From assembly GCA_913775265.1 (NCBI GenBank), contig CAJYJH010000071.1:1-64000 (forward strand): DNA of 64,000 nt, given 5' to 3'. The notes beneath the pieces are model-generated. The model ran no database searches, was not told the DNA's origin, and saw nothing but the letters and a program-made list of their open reading frames with translations. Shown here in pieces: positions 7,794 to 17,021 of this stretch. The DNA comes from an uncultured Mucilaginibacter sp. Lineage in GTDB: Bacteria; Bacteroidota; Bacteroidia; Sphingobacteriales; Sphingobacteriaceae. Position 1 is the stretch's first letter, and every line of letters starts with the position of its first letter. The position numbers were made by a program, and so were the translations under genes.

Positions 7794-8612
7794 TTAATTA
7801 GCGGCCAGCGTCAGCGCCGCCCGTGTTGGTACAGGAAGGACTTTGATATCATCCAGATCATCCTGCCTGATCTGTAAATAAAGGTGTCGGTTACCCGAAC
7901 GCTCGTAAACCTCGATGAATAGCGCCTCGTCATCTGAGAGAGAAAACCGTTTAAAGGCAAACACTTTGGCAACTTCATGGTCTTTCGTCACGGCTGTACG
8001 ATTTCGTAACGTGCTGTAAAGCGGCACGATCTCTTGTTCATGAGTAGCCATCCGGTTCACGGTTTTGCGGTCACGGATATAGAAACGGACAAAATCAATC
8101 CCGTAAGGCAGGTTCGAACGATTACGCAGATCAAGCCGCAAATAGATCCGGTTACCCGCAAGTGAAACTTTATTGATCCAGGCCTTGATACCGCCCGTTT
8201 TCTCATGGGTTGCGACGTCAGTACGTTTTCCCGATGCTAATTGCTGCGCGATAACCGCTTCGGTATTTTCCGGCCTGTCATTTACCAGGGTACGCACAAG
8301 CGTACCACCATAACCAATCCGTCGTCCGGCTCGTCCATAAGAGTAAGCTACCGGGATGCTATAGACCTTTTTGGTGCTTTGATCCTGAACACTGAGTGTA
8401 CCAGATTTGATATTTGAGGTGACCGCTTTGATCGTCAGCAATCCATTGCCTTTGTTCGTAATCAAATATTTGCTGCTTTGGCTGCCGAGCACTTTAACCA
8501 GCCCTGGAAAAAATAATGCGGTAGCTTTGTCTTGGCTTACATAGGCAGTGTCCTGTGCAAACGCTATTTTCCCTATTAACGCAAGGGAAAATATTACTGT
8601 TAGTTTTTTCAT
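7794..8612 (-). CDS. traN: Conjugative transposon protein TraN
   Basis: The 272-residue exported protein starts with a signal peptide (MKKLTVIFSLALIGKIAFAQ) and has a beta-rich body as in the TraN family of Bacteroidota ICEs. It is thought to be part of the outer-membrane-proximal transfer channel, in the role VirB9 plays elsewhere. Recognisable parts include the beta segment KYLITNKGNGLLTIKAVTSN and the GIDFVRFYIRDRKTVNRMA block. It follows traM by 9 bases, in the usual traM-traN order. Confidence 0.92.
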   Translation of the reverse strand: MKKLTVIFSLALIGKIAFAQDTAYVSQDKATALFFPGLVKVLGSQSSKYLITNKGNGLLTIKAVTSNIKSGTLSVQDQSTKKVYSIPVAYSYGRAGRRIGYGGTLVRTLVNDRPENTEAVIAQQLASGKRTDVATHEKTGGIKAWINKVSLAGNRIYLRLDLRNRSNLPYGIDFVRFYIRDRKTVNRMATHEQEIVPLYSTLRNRTAVTKDHEVAKVFAFKRFSLSDDEALFIEVYERSGNRHLYLQIRQDDLDDIKVLPVPTRAALTLAAN

Positions 8613-8621
8613 ATTACCTCC

Positions 8622-9860
8622 TTAATTATCCCGGTCATTGTTGTCCTTAAGCAGAACTTCATACCCGGCTTTGACTTTGACCTTAATCTGTTTTACCTTT
8701 TTGCCGAACAGCCCTTTAGCGGCTTCAATACCGGCCCCGGCTGCTTGTGCGCCTAACGACTGATCCATAGTCATCAGCTGCATGGAGCTAACGGCGTTGC
8801 CCATTCCGTTCTTAGCAGCTTCGCGGCTGATTGACCCCGGCACATATAAACCTTCCAGACCATCCAGGTCATACACAGTCAGTGCGACCGGCAAGATGTT
8901 ATTCAGGTAGCGTATGCTTGCGATTTTAATGTCCAGGCGTTCATTGTTCAGCGCACAGGTGCCGTAAACGAAGCTGCCTTTAGGAACCATTTTGCCTTTA
9001 ACATAAATCCCGTCCACCAGCCTTAGTTTAACCACCGCTCCGCTGACCAACGTTTGATCTTCGTGAATGACGGCCTGAATGGTATTCCCTTCCGCAATAT
9101 CGCCCTGAGCCGTTTTGTTGCTCGCATACCTAACGTTGGGCCCTTCACCATATTCGTCGCTATCGTCGTTTACCGCTGTTACCGCATAGACACGGTTGCG
9201 ATTTTTCAGGGAACGGGCGCGAAGGACGTTATCGGAGTTGCCGGGATTTTGAATATCATTGATCTGCTGAAGCATGCGGCTGAGCTGCTTCATTTCCGGG
9301 TCTTCACCACTGCCGCTGTTCATGGCAGCCATCATCATTTGCAGTCGCTTAACCTCTGCACCGGAATTTGGCTGCGGCTCATAACCGCCGGTTTGTACCG
9401 GTGACGATGACTGATTGAGCTGCGTATTAATCTGCGCGAGTTTTGCCTGAATTTTGGCTTCATTAGGATCGCTCGCCGCCAGTTCGCCTGGTAACGAAGA
9501 GGTGTTTTGCAGTTCTCCTTGTGAAGTCTGCTGTTCAGCAAAGCCCATCGAACTCACGAAGTTTTGGCTTACGCTGCCCGCAGCGGAACTGTCTGAGTTC
9601 TTCGCAGAAGTTTGATAGACACCCATTTTATCCTGATCACTACCATTTTTAAATTGAGCTTGAGGTAAAGTAGTATTCAGCCCTTTGACCGCCGTCTGTT
9701 CGCCGGTCATATGGCTACTGTTCCGTCCGCCACCCAACGCCCAAAAGGCCATTGTCAGGAAAGGAAAGATCAGCACCGGTATCATCATTAAGAATTTACG
9801 CTCTTTCAGAAATTCAGGAGCGTGTGCAGGCAGATTGCCTGGTTTGAGTGTTGCTTCCAT
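8622..9860 (-). CDS. traM: Conjugative transposon protein TraM
   Basis: This 412-residue TraM has one TM segment near the N-terminus (about residues 23-46, FLMMIPVLIFPFLTMAFWAL), a long low-complexity Gln/Ser/Asn-rich linker (about 60-225), and a C-terminal beta-rich domain (about 250-400) that includes AVIHEDQTLVSGAVVKLRLVD. This VirB10-like layout suits a protein spanning the periplasm between inner-membrane and outer-membrane parts of the channel. It sits between the traL-like gene (8 bases upstream) and traN (9 bases downstream). Confidence 0.92.
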   Translation of the reverse strand: MEATLKPGNLPAHAPEFLKERKFLMMIPVLIFPFLTMAFWALGGGRNSSHMTGEQTAVKGLNTTLPQAQFKNGSDQDKMGVYQTSAKNSDSSAAGSVSQNFVSSMGFAEQQTSQGELQNTSSLPGELAASDPNEAKIQAKLAQINTQLNQSSSPVQTGGYEPQPNSGAEVKRLQMMMAAMNSGSGEDPEMKQLSRMLQQINDIQNPGNSDNVLRARSLKNRNRVYAVTAVNDDSDEYGEGPNVRYASNKTAQGDIAEGNTIQAVIHEDQTLVSGAVVKLRLVDGIYVKGKMVPKGSFVYGTCALNNERLDIKIASIRYLNNILPVALTVYDLDGLEGLYVPGSISREAAKNGMGNAVSSMQLMTMDQSLGAQAAGAGIEAAKGLFGKKVKQIKVKVKAGYEVLLKDNNDRDN

Positions 9861-9867
9861 GATCTAA

Positions 9868-10203
9868 TCATTTTTTAGTTAATGAATCTGTTAATTGTGC
9901 ATCCTTTCTTCCAGAGAGATTGACGTCGGATGCCATGCCGATATGTGTTGCGGGTTTATAGGATTGATGAAGTGCAGGTATTGTATAAGAGTTGGTAAAC
10001 AGCCCGGTTAAAAGTATGGCGATTGTGATGGCTACAATACTCAACAGCACGAGCTTTTGCTTACCTGCGCTATAACCATTGAACCGTTGGCCGATTGATG
10101 CTGCTAAGTTAGCCTGAACGCTTACAATGAATACCGAGACCACTTTAGCTATCCGGTCGTTTATCGGAGTGGATGAGCTGTTATCATTACTATGTATTTT
10201 CAT
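9868..10203 (-). CDS. TraL-like small membrane protein
   Basis: From ATG 10203 the frame encodes 111 residues with one TM segment (KLVLLSIVAITIAILLTGLF). A longer frame to 10251 would overlap traK, so the start two bases after the traK stop is preferred. Size, single TM and position between traK and traM match TraL of CTnDOT-like elements. It is probably a small inner-membrane subunit of the transfer apparatus. The identification relies on context more than on conserved residues. Confidence 0.7.
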   Translation of the reverse strand: MKIHSNDNSSSTPINDRIAKVVSVFIVSVQANLAASIGQRFNGYSAGKQKLVLLSIVAITIAILLTGLFTNSYTIPALHQSYKPATHIGMASDVNLSGRKDAQLTDSLTKK

Positions 10204-10205
10204 GG

Positions 10206-10823
10206 CTATTGATGTTGAAGGGTAGTATCCCTGTTGGCTAATGTTTCCCAATGCTGTATCAGGAATCCGTGCGGGTTGTTATCTGAACGCGCCACGTTTC
10301 GGAGATAACCCTGGGTAACCAGACTGCGGTTAATGGTGGACGTTGCGCGGATCAGCTTTTGCGTAGAAAAGCATTTAAAGTAATAAGGGTACTGATCGAT
10401 GTCGAGTTGAATACTGTCCACCACAACCTGCTGACTTATGTTGCCGGAAATCAGATTATTGTAATAGCTTTTTTCCTTGAGATCGTTGTACTGATTTCTG
10501 GCGCTTTCATCGGCCAGATACAATGCCTTTCCGATGTTAGCGTTTATCACTTTTTCATCAGGGTCAAGCGTGAAAAAGTAGTGATGAAACATTTTAATAT
10601 GATCCCGCGCCTCAACCGGGATATTATCTTTGCGGTCTGCCGCAAAGGCTTCTAAAGCTTTACCATTCGCTAATATGTAGATGTGCCTGCTGGCGAGGTC
10701 TGCTGCCTGGTAACTTTTATAAAGTGCAAAACAGGAGATGATCGTACAGGCGGCTATCAGGAAATAACTGAAGAGCTTCATATGCCGGAAGGCTGTTTCA
10801 ATATTTTTGAGGTGTGTAAACAT
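10206..10823 (-). CDS. traK: Conjugative transposon protein TraK
   Basis: The 205-residue protein has an N-terminal TM helix (about 15-35, MKLFSYFLIAACTIISCFALY) and a periplasmic domain, as in TraK (VirB8-like). Family features include the start FTHLKNIETAFRHMK, the HIKMFHHYFFTLDPDEK segment and the C-terminal Arg-rich strand region ending FLIQHWETLANRD. Its stop lies 2 bases before the start of the next gene, and it follows traJ by 25 bases. Confidence 0.92.
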   Translation of the reverse strand: MFTHLKNIETAFRHMKLFSYFLIAACTIISCFALYKSYQAADLASRHIYILANGKALEAFAADRKDNIPVEARDHIKMFHHYFFTLDPDEKVINANIGKALYLADESARNQYNDLKEKSYYNNLISGNISQQVVVDSIQLDIDQYPYYFKCFSTQKLIRATSTINRSLVTQGYLRNVARSDNNPHGFLIQHWETLANRDTTLQHQ

Positions 10824-10848
10824 GGCTACTATTTTAATGGTGAACTAC

Positions 10849-12051
10849 TTAATTTCCGTTGATGCGTGCCGCCTGATGGTTAGCGGGCTGTGACTTAGTT
10901 TCCTGACCCGCATTGTTCCAGCCGCTCATGAAATCGCCTGGTGCATTGCTTAAATTGACTGCACCGTTGACCATCCGTTCGCCCGTTTGAGAACCAGCCG
11001 ACATGGTGGTATTGGAGCTGCTGATGACCAGCGCATTCACTTTCTGTAATAGCCCGTGGCCGCTGCCTGGATTGACAATGTAATTGGCTACGCTCGGAAC
11101 GGTGAAGTAGCCTATGATCCCAATGATCAGGAAGATCAGGTATGCCGTGTCTGTTGAACTGAAAAAGGTATCACCCGCTGACTGTACCTGTGAAATATCC
11201 AGCTTGAGCATATTTTCCTGCACTTTACCGATAATGGCACCGAATATATTCGCGACCGGCAACCATAGGAATACATTGATGTATTTAGCCAGCCACACCG
11301 TTAGTGTGCTTTGAAAACCGTCAAATACCGCGAGGCCAAAGACAATCGGCCCGAGGATAGCCAGAATGATTAGGTAAAACGTACGAATAGTGTTGATACA
11401 TAACGCTGCGGCCTCATAAAGCACTTGTAAGACTTCGCTCATCCACTGTTTAACTGTGTTTCGGAAGTTGTAGGAGGCTTTAGCCATAGCGAATTTCATA
11501 TCATTTCCAACGCTTTCAAATACACCTTCTTTACTACCTGTTTGGTCATCAGGATGCGTGTACTTGTACCATTTGTCGCGGTCGCCATCGCCGTCTGTTC
11601 CGACGTACATCTGCCAAGTATCTGTCTTTTCCACAGCTTCCTGTTTCGCCTTTAGTAGTGCGGCGATGGCTGCATCGGAGTTTTCTACAATACCGCCGGT
11701 TGCATTTACGGTAGGCTGCATGACACCATTGATAATCGCTATCACTGTCGGAAACAACAGGATGGCAAGCCCCAGGGCAAAAGGACGCATGAGCGGGTAA
11801 AAGTCGATAGGTTCCGCCGCCGCGATTTGCCGCCAAACGCGGCTGCCGATGTACCACAGTGCGCCGAATCCTGCGATGGCCCTACCTACGCCGATCAGGC
11901 CGCTGCACATCGGCAGCATATCATTGTAAACACTATTGAGCGTCCCCTGCAATCCCTGGATGTTATCTGCAAGCCCTGCCGCACTGGAAAATAGAGGAAA
12001 AAAGATCCCCGTTACCGCAATGAATGCGGTTAGAAAAGCTGTCTTTTTCAT
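10849..12051 (-). CDS. traJ: Conjugative transposon protein TraJ
   Basis: This 400-residue polytopic inner-membrane protein has a cleavable signal-like N-terminus and about six further hydrophobic segments, including FALGLAILLFPTVIAIINGV, FYLIILAILGPIVFGLAVF and TAYLIFLIIGIIGYF. TraJ is the VirB6-like channel subunit of Bacteroidota ICEs. The conserved W-x-A-KYINVFLWLPVANIFGAI region is present near residue 260. It lies between the TraI-like genes and traK, the canonical position. Confidence 0.92.
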   Translation of the reverse strand: MKKTAFLTAFIAVTGIFFPLFSSAAGLADNIQGLQGTLNSVYNDMLPMCSGLIGVGRAIAGFGALWYIGSRVWRQIAAAEPIDFYPLMRPFALGLAILLFPTVIAIINGVMQPTVNATGGIVENSDAAIAALLKAKQEAVEKTDTWQMYVGTDGDGDRDKWYKYTHPDDQTGSKEGVFESVGNDMKFAMAKASYNFRNTVKQWMSEVLQVLYEAAALCINTIRTFYLIILAILGPIVFGLAVFDGFQSTLTVWLAKYINVFLWLPVANIFGAIIGKVQENMLKLDISQVQSAGDTFFSSTDTAYLIFLIIGIIGYFTVPSVANYIVNPGSGHGLLQKVNALVISSSNTTMSAGSQTGERMVNGAVNLSNAPGDFMSGWNNAGQETKSQPANHQAARINGN

Positions 12052-12061
12052 GATGTCTGAA

Positions 12062-12709
12062 TTAGTGATTTATACCATAGAGCTTCCTTAATGAAAGGGC
12101 ATCGCCGGTTTCTTTCGTTCGCTGCAAACTGAGCATAACACCGTTGCGGTTGAAGTATCGCAAAAACTGAAGCTTATCAGTAGAGCTCGCATATATCCGG
12201 TCTATCGCCCTGATCCTTTCATCATCGGTCATCCTCAATTGAGAAGCTGTCAATACATTGGTTAGCTCATTGATATTGTCAAGGCTTTGCTTTACCAGTC
12301 CGCCATATACCTTACCCATATATTCAATTTCGCCTGCTGAAAACGATCCGCTTTGTTTAAAGCGGGAAAAAGTCTTTTTGTACTCACTTAGCAAACTGGC
12401 CTGCTGGGAGATGATCTCGGCAACCCTGCCGTAGTTTTTGACAGCCGGACTGATCTGAAGCAAACCGTTTAAATACACATCATGCAGGTTGAAGTTTCCC
12501 TGTGATAACGACGAGATAGTACTATAGCCCCTTTGATAGATCTGGTAACCCGTCTTCATATCGGAAAGGATGCTCTTCAACTGAGTGAGCTTTTCAATAT
12601 TCAATAACAACTGCTGTAGTTCCTGGCCCTGAGCCTTGCATACCTGGGTATGCGAGAGAGTCGCTACTGTAAATCCTGTCAGCAAAAATGCTTTGATGTG
12701 CTTTTTCAT
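12062..12709 (-). CDS. TraI-like conjugal transfer protein, copy 3
   Basis: This 215-residue exported protein has a signal peptide ending near QVCKAQG and an all-helical body. It is the third of three tandem paralogues (12.06-14.08 kb) that share a TDDERI/R motif about 40 residues from the end and an LYGI-type C-terminus (KLYGINH here). The family resembles TraI/VirB5-TrbJ-like periplasmic proteins of Bacteroidota ICEs, probably pilus or channel accessory components. It lies 10 bases before traJ. Confidence 0.75.
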   Translation of the reverse strand: MKKHIKAFLLTGFTVATLSHTQVCKAQGQELQQLLLNIEKLTQLKSILSDMKTGYQIYQRGYSTISSLSQGNFNLHDVYLNGLLQISPAVKNYGRVAEIISQQASLLSEYKKTFSRFKQSGSFSAGEIEYMGKVYGGLVKQSLDNINELTNVLTASQLRMTDDERIRAIDRIYASSTDKLQFLRYFNRNGVMLSLQRTKETGDALSLRKLYGINH

Positions 12710-12721
12710 AATCCTTGGATA

Positions 12722-13414
12722 TTATCGAATACCGAATAAGTATTTGCTGATTTCTAGGTTGGTATTTTCTTGCTGTTTCTGAAGGCCATAAACCTTTATC
12801 TTGCCTGCGAAGTCTGCGATAAACCGGTAATTGCTTTGCATCGCCAGGTGAATGCCGTTCAACCGCTTTAAGCGTTCATCGTCAGTCATGGTCAGTTTGC
12901 CGTTTGTAAGGAGAATTTGCAGCGCGGTGATCTGTTCATCGCAGTCTACAAGCAGTGCTTGTTTGACTTTACCAACGTAAAGCTTTTCCTTCGTTGACAG
13001 GTAAGTTGCCTGATCGACACCGTTAACTGCTTGCAGAATATCCCTTTGCCATGTCAGAATATCATTGACCTTCGGGTTATTCTTGACCACCACATTGACG
13101 GATCTTAACTTATTATAGTAGGTCGTATGCAAACTGAACTCGTCCTTTAATGAGCCGGTGATATAACCCAAGCCCCCGTTAGCAATTTGGTAACCTTGCT
13201 TTAAATAACCGGAGTAAACCTGTAAAGCTGCTATTTGCTGAAGCAGGTATTTCTTCTGAGTTTTCTTTTGGGAAAACCATTCGGCAAAAGTTTGCGCTTG
13301 GGCTTGCGACACCCATAAAGAAGTAGCGGCAGTCACCAGCGCATAGGCTAATAGTGCCTTGCTCTTCCGGCCGATATCATCAGCCCGGCGCTTTAACTGG
13401 TTAATTGATTCCAT
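12722..13414 (-). CDS. TraI-like conjugal transfer protein, copy 2
   Basis: From ATG 13414 the protein has 230 residues (MESINQLKRRADD...). A 40-residue upstream extension would lie inside the preceding gene, so it is rejected. The start still overlaps the end of copy 1 by 14 bases, which implies translational coupling. An N-terminal hydrophobic stretch (LLAYALVTAATSLWVSQAQAQ) acts as signal or anchor. It shares TDDERLKRLN and the C-terminal YLFGIR with its two neighbours. Probably a periplasmic channel or pilus component. Confidence 0.75.
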   Translation of the reverse strand: MESINQLKRRADDIGRKSKALLAYALVTAATSLWVSQAQAQTFAEWFSQKKTQKKYLLQQIAALQVYSGYLKQGYQIANGGLGYITGSLKDEFSLHTTYYNKLRSVNVVVKNNPKVNDILTWQRDILQAVNGVDQATYLSTKEKLYVGKVKQALLVDCDEQITALQILLTNGKLTMTDDERLKRLNGIHLAMQSNYRFIADFAGKIKVYGLQKQQENTNLEISKYLFGIR

Positions 13415-14084
13415 ACAAGTCCTTAATTGATTTCGTATCTGCAAGGTCACGGCTTCGTTGTAAGCAGATCCGAATGTTTTGATTGTTGAACTGCTGCAAG
13501 TCGTTGTAATTGATATCCAATTGGTCACTTGCATGATTAATCAGTTCGAGCCTTTCAGCATCGGACATTTGCGTTTTGAAGCTATTGATGACCAATAATA
13601 TCTGATTGAGGTTCTGTACGCTGGCATCTAAGATGCCGGTGTAAACCTTTTGCATGTAATTGATCTCTTCCGGACGGAAGTGATTGTCTTTTTGAAACAG
13701 GCCCCAGGCCCGCTTGTACTGACCCACCAAAGCGGCCTGTTTCAAGGTGACATCTTTGATCCGCTGGTAGTACGCAATGGTTGACTTGATCTTCCATAAC
13801 TCCGTATAATAGCCGCTGTACAACTGCTTTTGATCCTCTGTCCAGCCGGATATTTCGGTTAGCTTAACTTTAGATAACTCGTTCTCCAACACCTTCTGAG
13901 CGTTTTGCAGCCAGATGGTTTTGTTCTGCATACGTTGCACTTTCAGGTCTACTGCCTTGATAACCTTCGTTACAGTAAGCTTAATGACCTCGCCGATAAC
14001 AAATTGCGCATTAGCCTTTTCTACAGAGCAAATGACTATACTCAAAGCAATTAAGACCATTGATATTGCCTTAAAATTTTTCAT
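13401..14084 (-). CDS. TraI-like conjugal transfer protein, copy 1
   Basis: The 227-residue exported helical protein starts with a signal peptide (AISMVLIALSIVICSVEKANAQ) and ends DLYGIN, like the two following paralogues. It has the conserved segment HFRPEEINYMQKVYTGILDASVQNLNQI, matched by similar runs in copies 2 and 3. It is the first of the three after the lipoprotein gene. Role as for the paralogues: periplasmic transfer component, inferred from the family. Confidence 0.75.
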   Translation of the reverse strand: MKNFKAISMVLIALSIVICSVEKANAQFVIGEVIKLTVTKVIKAVDLKVQRMQNKTIWLQNAQKVLENELSKVKLTEISGWTEDQKQLYSGYYTELWKIKSTIAYYQRIKDVTLKQAALVGQYKRAWGLFQKDNHFRPEEINYMQKVYTGILDASVQNLNQILLVINSFKTQMSDAERLELINHASDQLDINYNDLQQFNNQNIRICLQRSRDLADTKSIKDLYGIN

Positions 14085-14141
14085 AATAACCTCCCATACC
14101 CCCGAAGAAACGGGAGTTTACTATAGATGATAATTGAAAAT

Positions 14142-14516
14142 TTATTTAGATTTTTTGAAGACTAGTTTATTCCAAATCAAAGTTTCATCGCTGGGACGAA
14201 ATTGGATTTTCCTACCAAATTCGCTTTCCGTAAGGACTTCTTTATTTTCATCCCATATAGCAGACCAACTGTCTTCTTTATATTCTTTTCCTAAGGTCTT
14301 GCCATTTCGTATTTTTTGAAAGCCGGTCTTTGATGATATTGAATAAGACCTAGCTTCGGAATTTAAGGAAGTAACTATTAATGTATCATCGTTAATCGCA
14401 TACTCACCCTTAGTTCGAGATATATACGTTCCTTCGAGGTTTGACACATTTCCGTTTTGTTTACAACCTATCAATAGAAAGGCCATCAATACGACTGAGA
14501 TGATAAATGCTTTCAT
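14142..14516 (-). CDS. Small lipoprotein in the tra operon
   Basis: This 124-residue protein has a type II signal peptide with lipobox LLIGC (Cys at residue 18), so it should be a lipoprotein. The mature part is a short beta-rich domain (GTYISRTKGEYAINDDTLIV). It sits between traG and the TraI-like genes, the slot traH fills in CTnDOT. Lipoproteins within tra operons often act in entry exclusion; that role is inferred from position only. Its coding sequence looks more A/T-rich than its neighbours. Confidence 0.7.
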   Translation of the reverse strand: MKAFIISVVLMAFLLIGCKQNGNVSNLEGTYISRTKGEYAINDDTLIVTSLNSEARSYSISSKTGFQKIRNGKTLGKEYKEDSWSAIWDENKEVLTESEFGRKIQFRPSDETLIWNKLVFKKSK

Positions 14517-14531
14517 AATTATTTTATTTTG

Positions 14532-17021
14532 TTAAGCTGCTTTTTCTAACTCTTCCTGAACGATTGCCGCAATGCCGCGTTGAATACTACCATATTTCTT
14601 GGCATATTCCTGAACGCGTGCTTTTTCGGCCGATTCCGTTGTGTAAGCCCAGTATTCTTCCCGGCTTACCTCTGTCCGGTAAACTTTTGATAATTGCCCA
14701 TTAAGGCTGATAAACACCTCTTTGTATTTCAGCTTTTCATCATTGTTCCGGTTCATGCTCATGATCAGTGCCGTTTCTTTATCAGTGATGCCCAACAACT
14801 GCTGTATTTTCGGAAAGTCATTCTGATACTTGCGCTGGTCAAGCAGGATTTTGCAGTCGCTGTTATTGATAATAGCCTGCTTGACCACCGGCGAACTGAT
14901 GATATCTTCAATATCCTGGGTAACTACCAAAGCTTCACCAAAATATTTTCGAACCGTTTTAAATAAGTATTTAATGTATTCGGCCATGCCTTCACGCGCA
15001 ATAGCTTTCCATGCTTCCTCGATTAGGATCATTTTGCGGGTGGCCTTACTGAGTTTGCGCATTTTGGATACAAACGTTTCCATAATGATCAGTGTCACTA
15101 CCGGGAAAAGAATGGGGTGATCTTTGATGTTATCTAACTCAAAGACAATAAAGCGGCGATGCAATAAGTCGAGGTTTTCTCTTGCATTCAACAGGTAAGC
15201 GTACTCACCACCTTTGTAATATGGTTTTAATACGAATAGCATGTTGTCAATATCAAAACGCTCATCTTTTACTTTTGATTGTTTCATGGTCTCATAAAAC
15301 TCTCCTGCAAGGAAATCATAGAAGCTATCGAAGCAAGGAAAAATATCAGGATTTACTTTAAGCTTTTCATAATAGTGGTACAAAGCATCGGAAATCGCAA
15401 TGTATTCTGAACGTTGCACGCCTTCATCTTCTTTCTTCCACAATGCCAGGATCATGGCTTTAATACTTTCCTTTTTTTCCGTATCCAGGTAGTCGCCCTG
15501 AGCGATATAAAAGGGATTGAAGCTGATGGGGTTGTCTTCTGAATAAGTGAAGTAATAGCCTCCGACGAACTCACAAAGCCCCTGGTAACTGTGCCCTACA
15601 TCGACCAAGACGATGTGAGCGCCCTGTTCAAAGTAGCTTCGCAAAAGGTGGTTGGTGAAAAAGGACTTGCCGCTGCCGGAAGGACCCAAAATAAATTTAT
15701 TCCGGTTAGTCGTTATGCCTTTCTCCATCGGTTCATCACTTATGTCTACATGGACCGGTTTGCCCGACAAACGATCACCCAGCCTTAGCCCGCAGGCACT
15801 GATGCTCGACTGGTAGTTTGTTTCGAGATTTAAAAAGCAGGTCGCCTGTTCAACGAATGTATCAAAGGTATCATTCATCGGGAATGTAGCTTCATTGCCT
15901 GGCAATCCCGACCACCATATCTGCGGCGCTCCGTCCGTTTCCTGTTTAGGCTGCGCATCCATTTGAGCTAAAGCTGAACATACTTTGTTTTTGAGGTCTT
16001 TAAGTTCGGCTCGGTCGCTTGTCCAGGCCATCACATTAAAGTGTGCTTTAACCGGCAGCCGCTGCTGACTGATTGCTTCATTTAAAAATTCATGCGTTGC
16101 ATCCCGGCTGATCGCATTCTCGCGGGAGTAAGCAGATAACGATTGTAAGCGCAGCTTCTTTGCCTCCAGCTTCTTTAAGGTTTGCTGGCTGTCTTCAATA
16201 AAGATATACTGATTGTACACATGATTGCATCTCAACAAAGTGCCTATCGGTGAGGCAAATCCAGTACTAAACTTTGTTTTGTCCGTGCTGTACTTGTCAA
16301 AGGTTATCCTCGGGCCACAAAGCGGCGGCAAGTCTTCTGCATCGCTTAAAGTAAAAAGCTGGCAATGATCATTACCAATGCGGATCTCGTCCTGAATGTG
16401 AATATCCTTTAAAACCGTATTGCTGTTTTTGTTGAGCAGAAAGCAGTACTGTTCCAGTATTCCGGCTGTCTTAGGCGTGCCGGACAGTCCGTCGTCATTG
16501 ATACGCCGCAATGCAATTAGGCCGCTATCTTCCAGCACCTTTACAAACTGTCCGGCATTATCTAAAAAGTCACGAAACAGCTCTTCTGACGTAGTTTGCG
16601 AAGGGACAATGCGTTTGCGCATCAATGTGCTTACTGCGCTCGTATATTGTTTGAATTTTTCCGGCTTCTTAGTCAGGAAAATATGGCAATGATGATGCAG
16701 GTATGGACGCTCATGGAAATGCTTTTCGCTGGAATGTGACAGAAACGTTTTAACCTGCGTTTCGCCGTTATCCTGAAACCTGGCCTTATACTGCTCGCTT
16801 ATAAACCAGTCCTGTTTATGGAAGATGGTGTTTTTGGGCAAAAGCTTCATTGCCTTGATCCAGGCTTCGTGAAAGCTGTGGTACTCATCATTGGACATGG
16901 TGAAAATTTCCGGGAGGTCAACTTCATAACCAATGGTCAGGTCGCCTTGCGCTGAAAGCATACAATCGTGCTCTACCTTATAAACAGGAAATACCTGTTC
17001 CGCTTTGCTGTGTGATTTCAT
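14532..17021 (-). CDS. traG: TraG conjugation ATPase (VirB4 family)
   Basis: The 829-residue VirB4-type ATPase powers the transfer apparatus at the cytoplasmic face of the inner membrane. Walker A is GPSGSGKSFF (about residue 445), Walker B MILIEEAWKA (about 664), and a DIED/QR-rich region follows (VVTQDIEDI...LLDQRKYQ). The N-terminal 400 residues are the TraG N-terminal domain, with the helical QWxxR segments of Bacteroidota TraG. The ATG overlaps the traF stop by 4 bases, so they are translationally coupled. Confidence 0.95.
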   Translation of the reverse strand: MKSHSKAEQVFPVYKVEHDCMLSAQGDLTIGYEVDLPEIFTMSNDEYHSFHEAWIKAMKLLPKNTIFHKQDWFISEQYKARFQDNGETQVKTFLSHSSEKHFHERPYLHHHCHIFLTKKPEKFKQYTSAVSTLMRKRIVPSQTTSEELFRDFLDNAGQFVKVLEDSGLIALRRINDDGLSGTPKTAGILEQYCFLLNKNSNTVLKDIHIQDEIRIGNDHCQLFTLSDAEDLPPLCGPRITFDKYSTDKTKFSTGFASPIGTLLRCNHVYNQYIFIEDSQQTLKKLEAKKLRLQSLSAYSRENAISRDATHEFLNEAISQQRLPVKAHFNVMAWTSDRAELKDLKNKVCSALAQMDAQPKQETDGAPQIWWSGLPGNEATFPMNDTFDTFVEQATCFLNLETNYQSSISACGLRLGDRLSGKPVHVDISDEPMEKGITTNRNKFILGPSGSGKSFFTNHLLRSYFEQGAHIVLVDVGHSYQGLCEFVGGYYFTYSEDNPISFNPFYIAQGDYLDTEKKESIKAMILALWKKEDEGVQRSEYIAISDALYHYYEKLKVNPDIFPCFDSFYDFLAGEFYETMKQSKVKDERFDIDNMLFVLKPYYKGGEYAYLLNARENLDLLHRRFIVFELDNIKDHPILFPVVTLIIMETFVSKMRKLSKATRKMILIEEAWKAIAREGMAEYIKYLFKTVRKYFGEALVVTQDIEDIISSPVVKQAIINNSDCKILLDQRKYQNDFPKIQQLLGITDKETALIMSMNRNNDEKLKYKEVFISLNGQLSKVYRTEVSREEYWAYTTESAEKARVQEYAKKYGSIQRGIAAIVQEELEKAA

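Noticed and set aside
10204..10251. Upstream start of the TraL-like protein
   Set aside because: It would overlap the end of traK by 46 bases; the ATG at 10203 lies just after the traK stop.
13415..13534. Forty-residue N-terminal extension of TraI-like copy 2
   Set aside because: The extension lies inside copy 1 and lacks a signal peptide at its front; from 13414 the signal-like segment is near the N-terminus.
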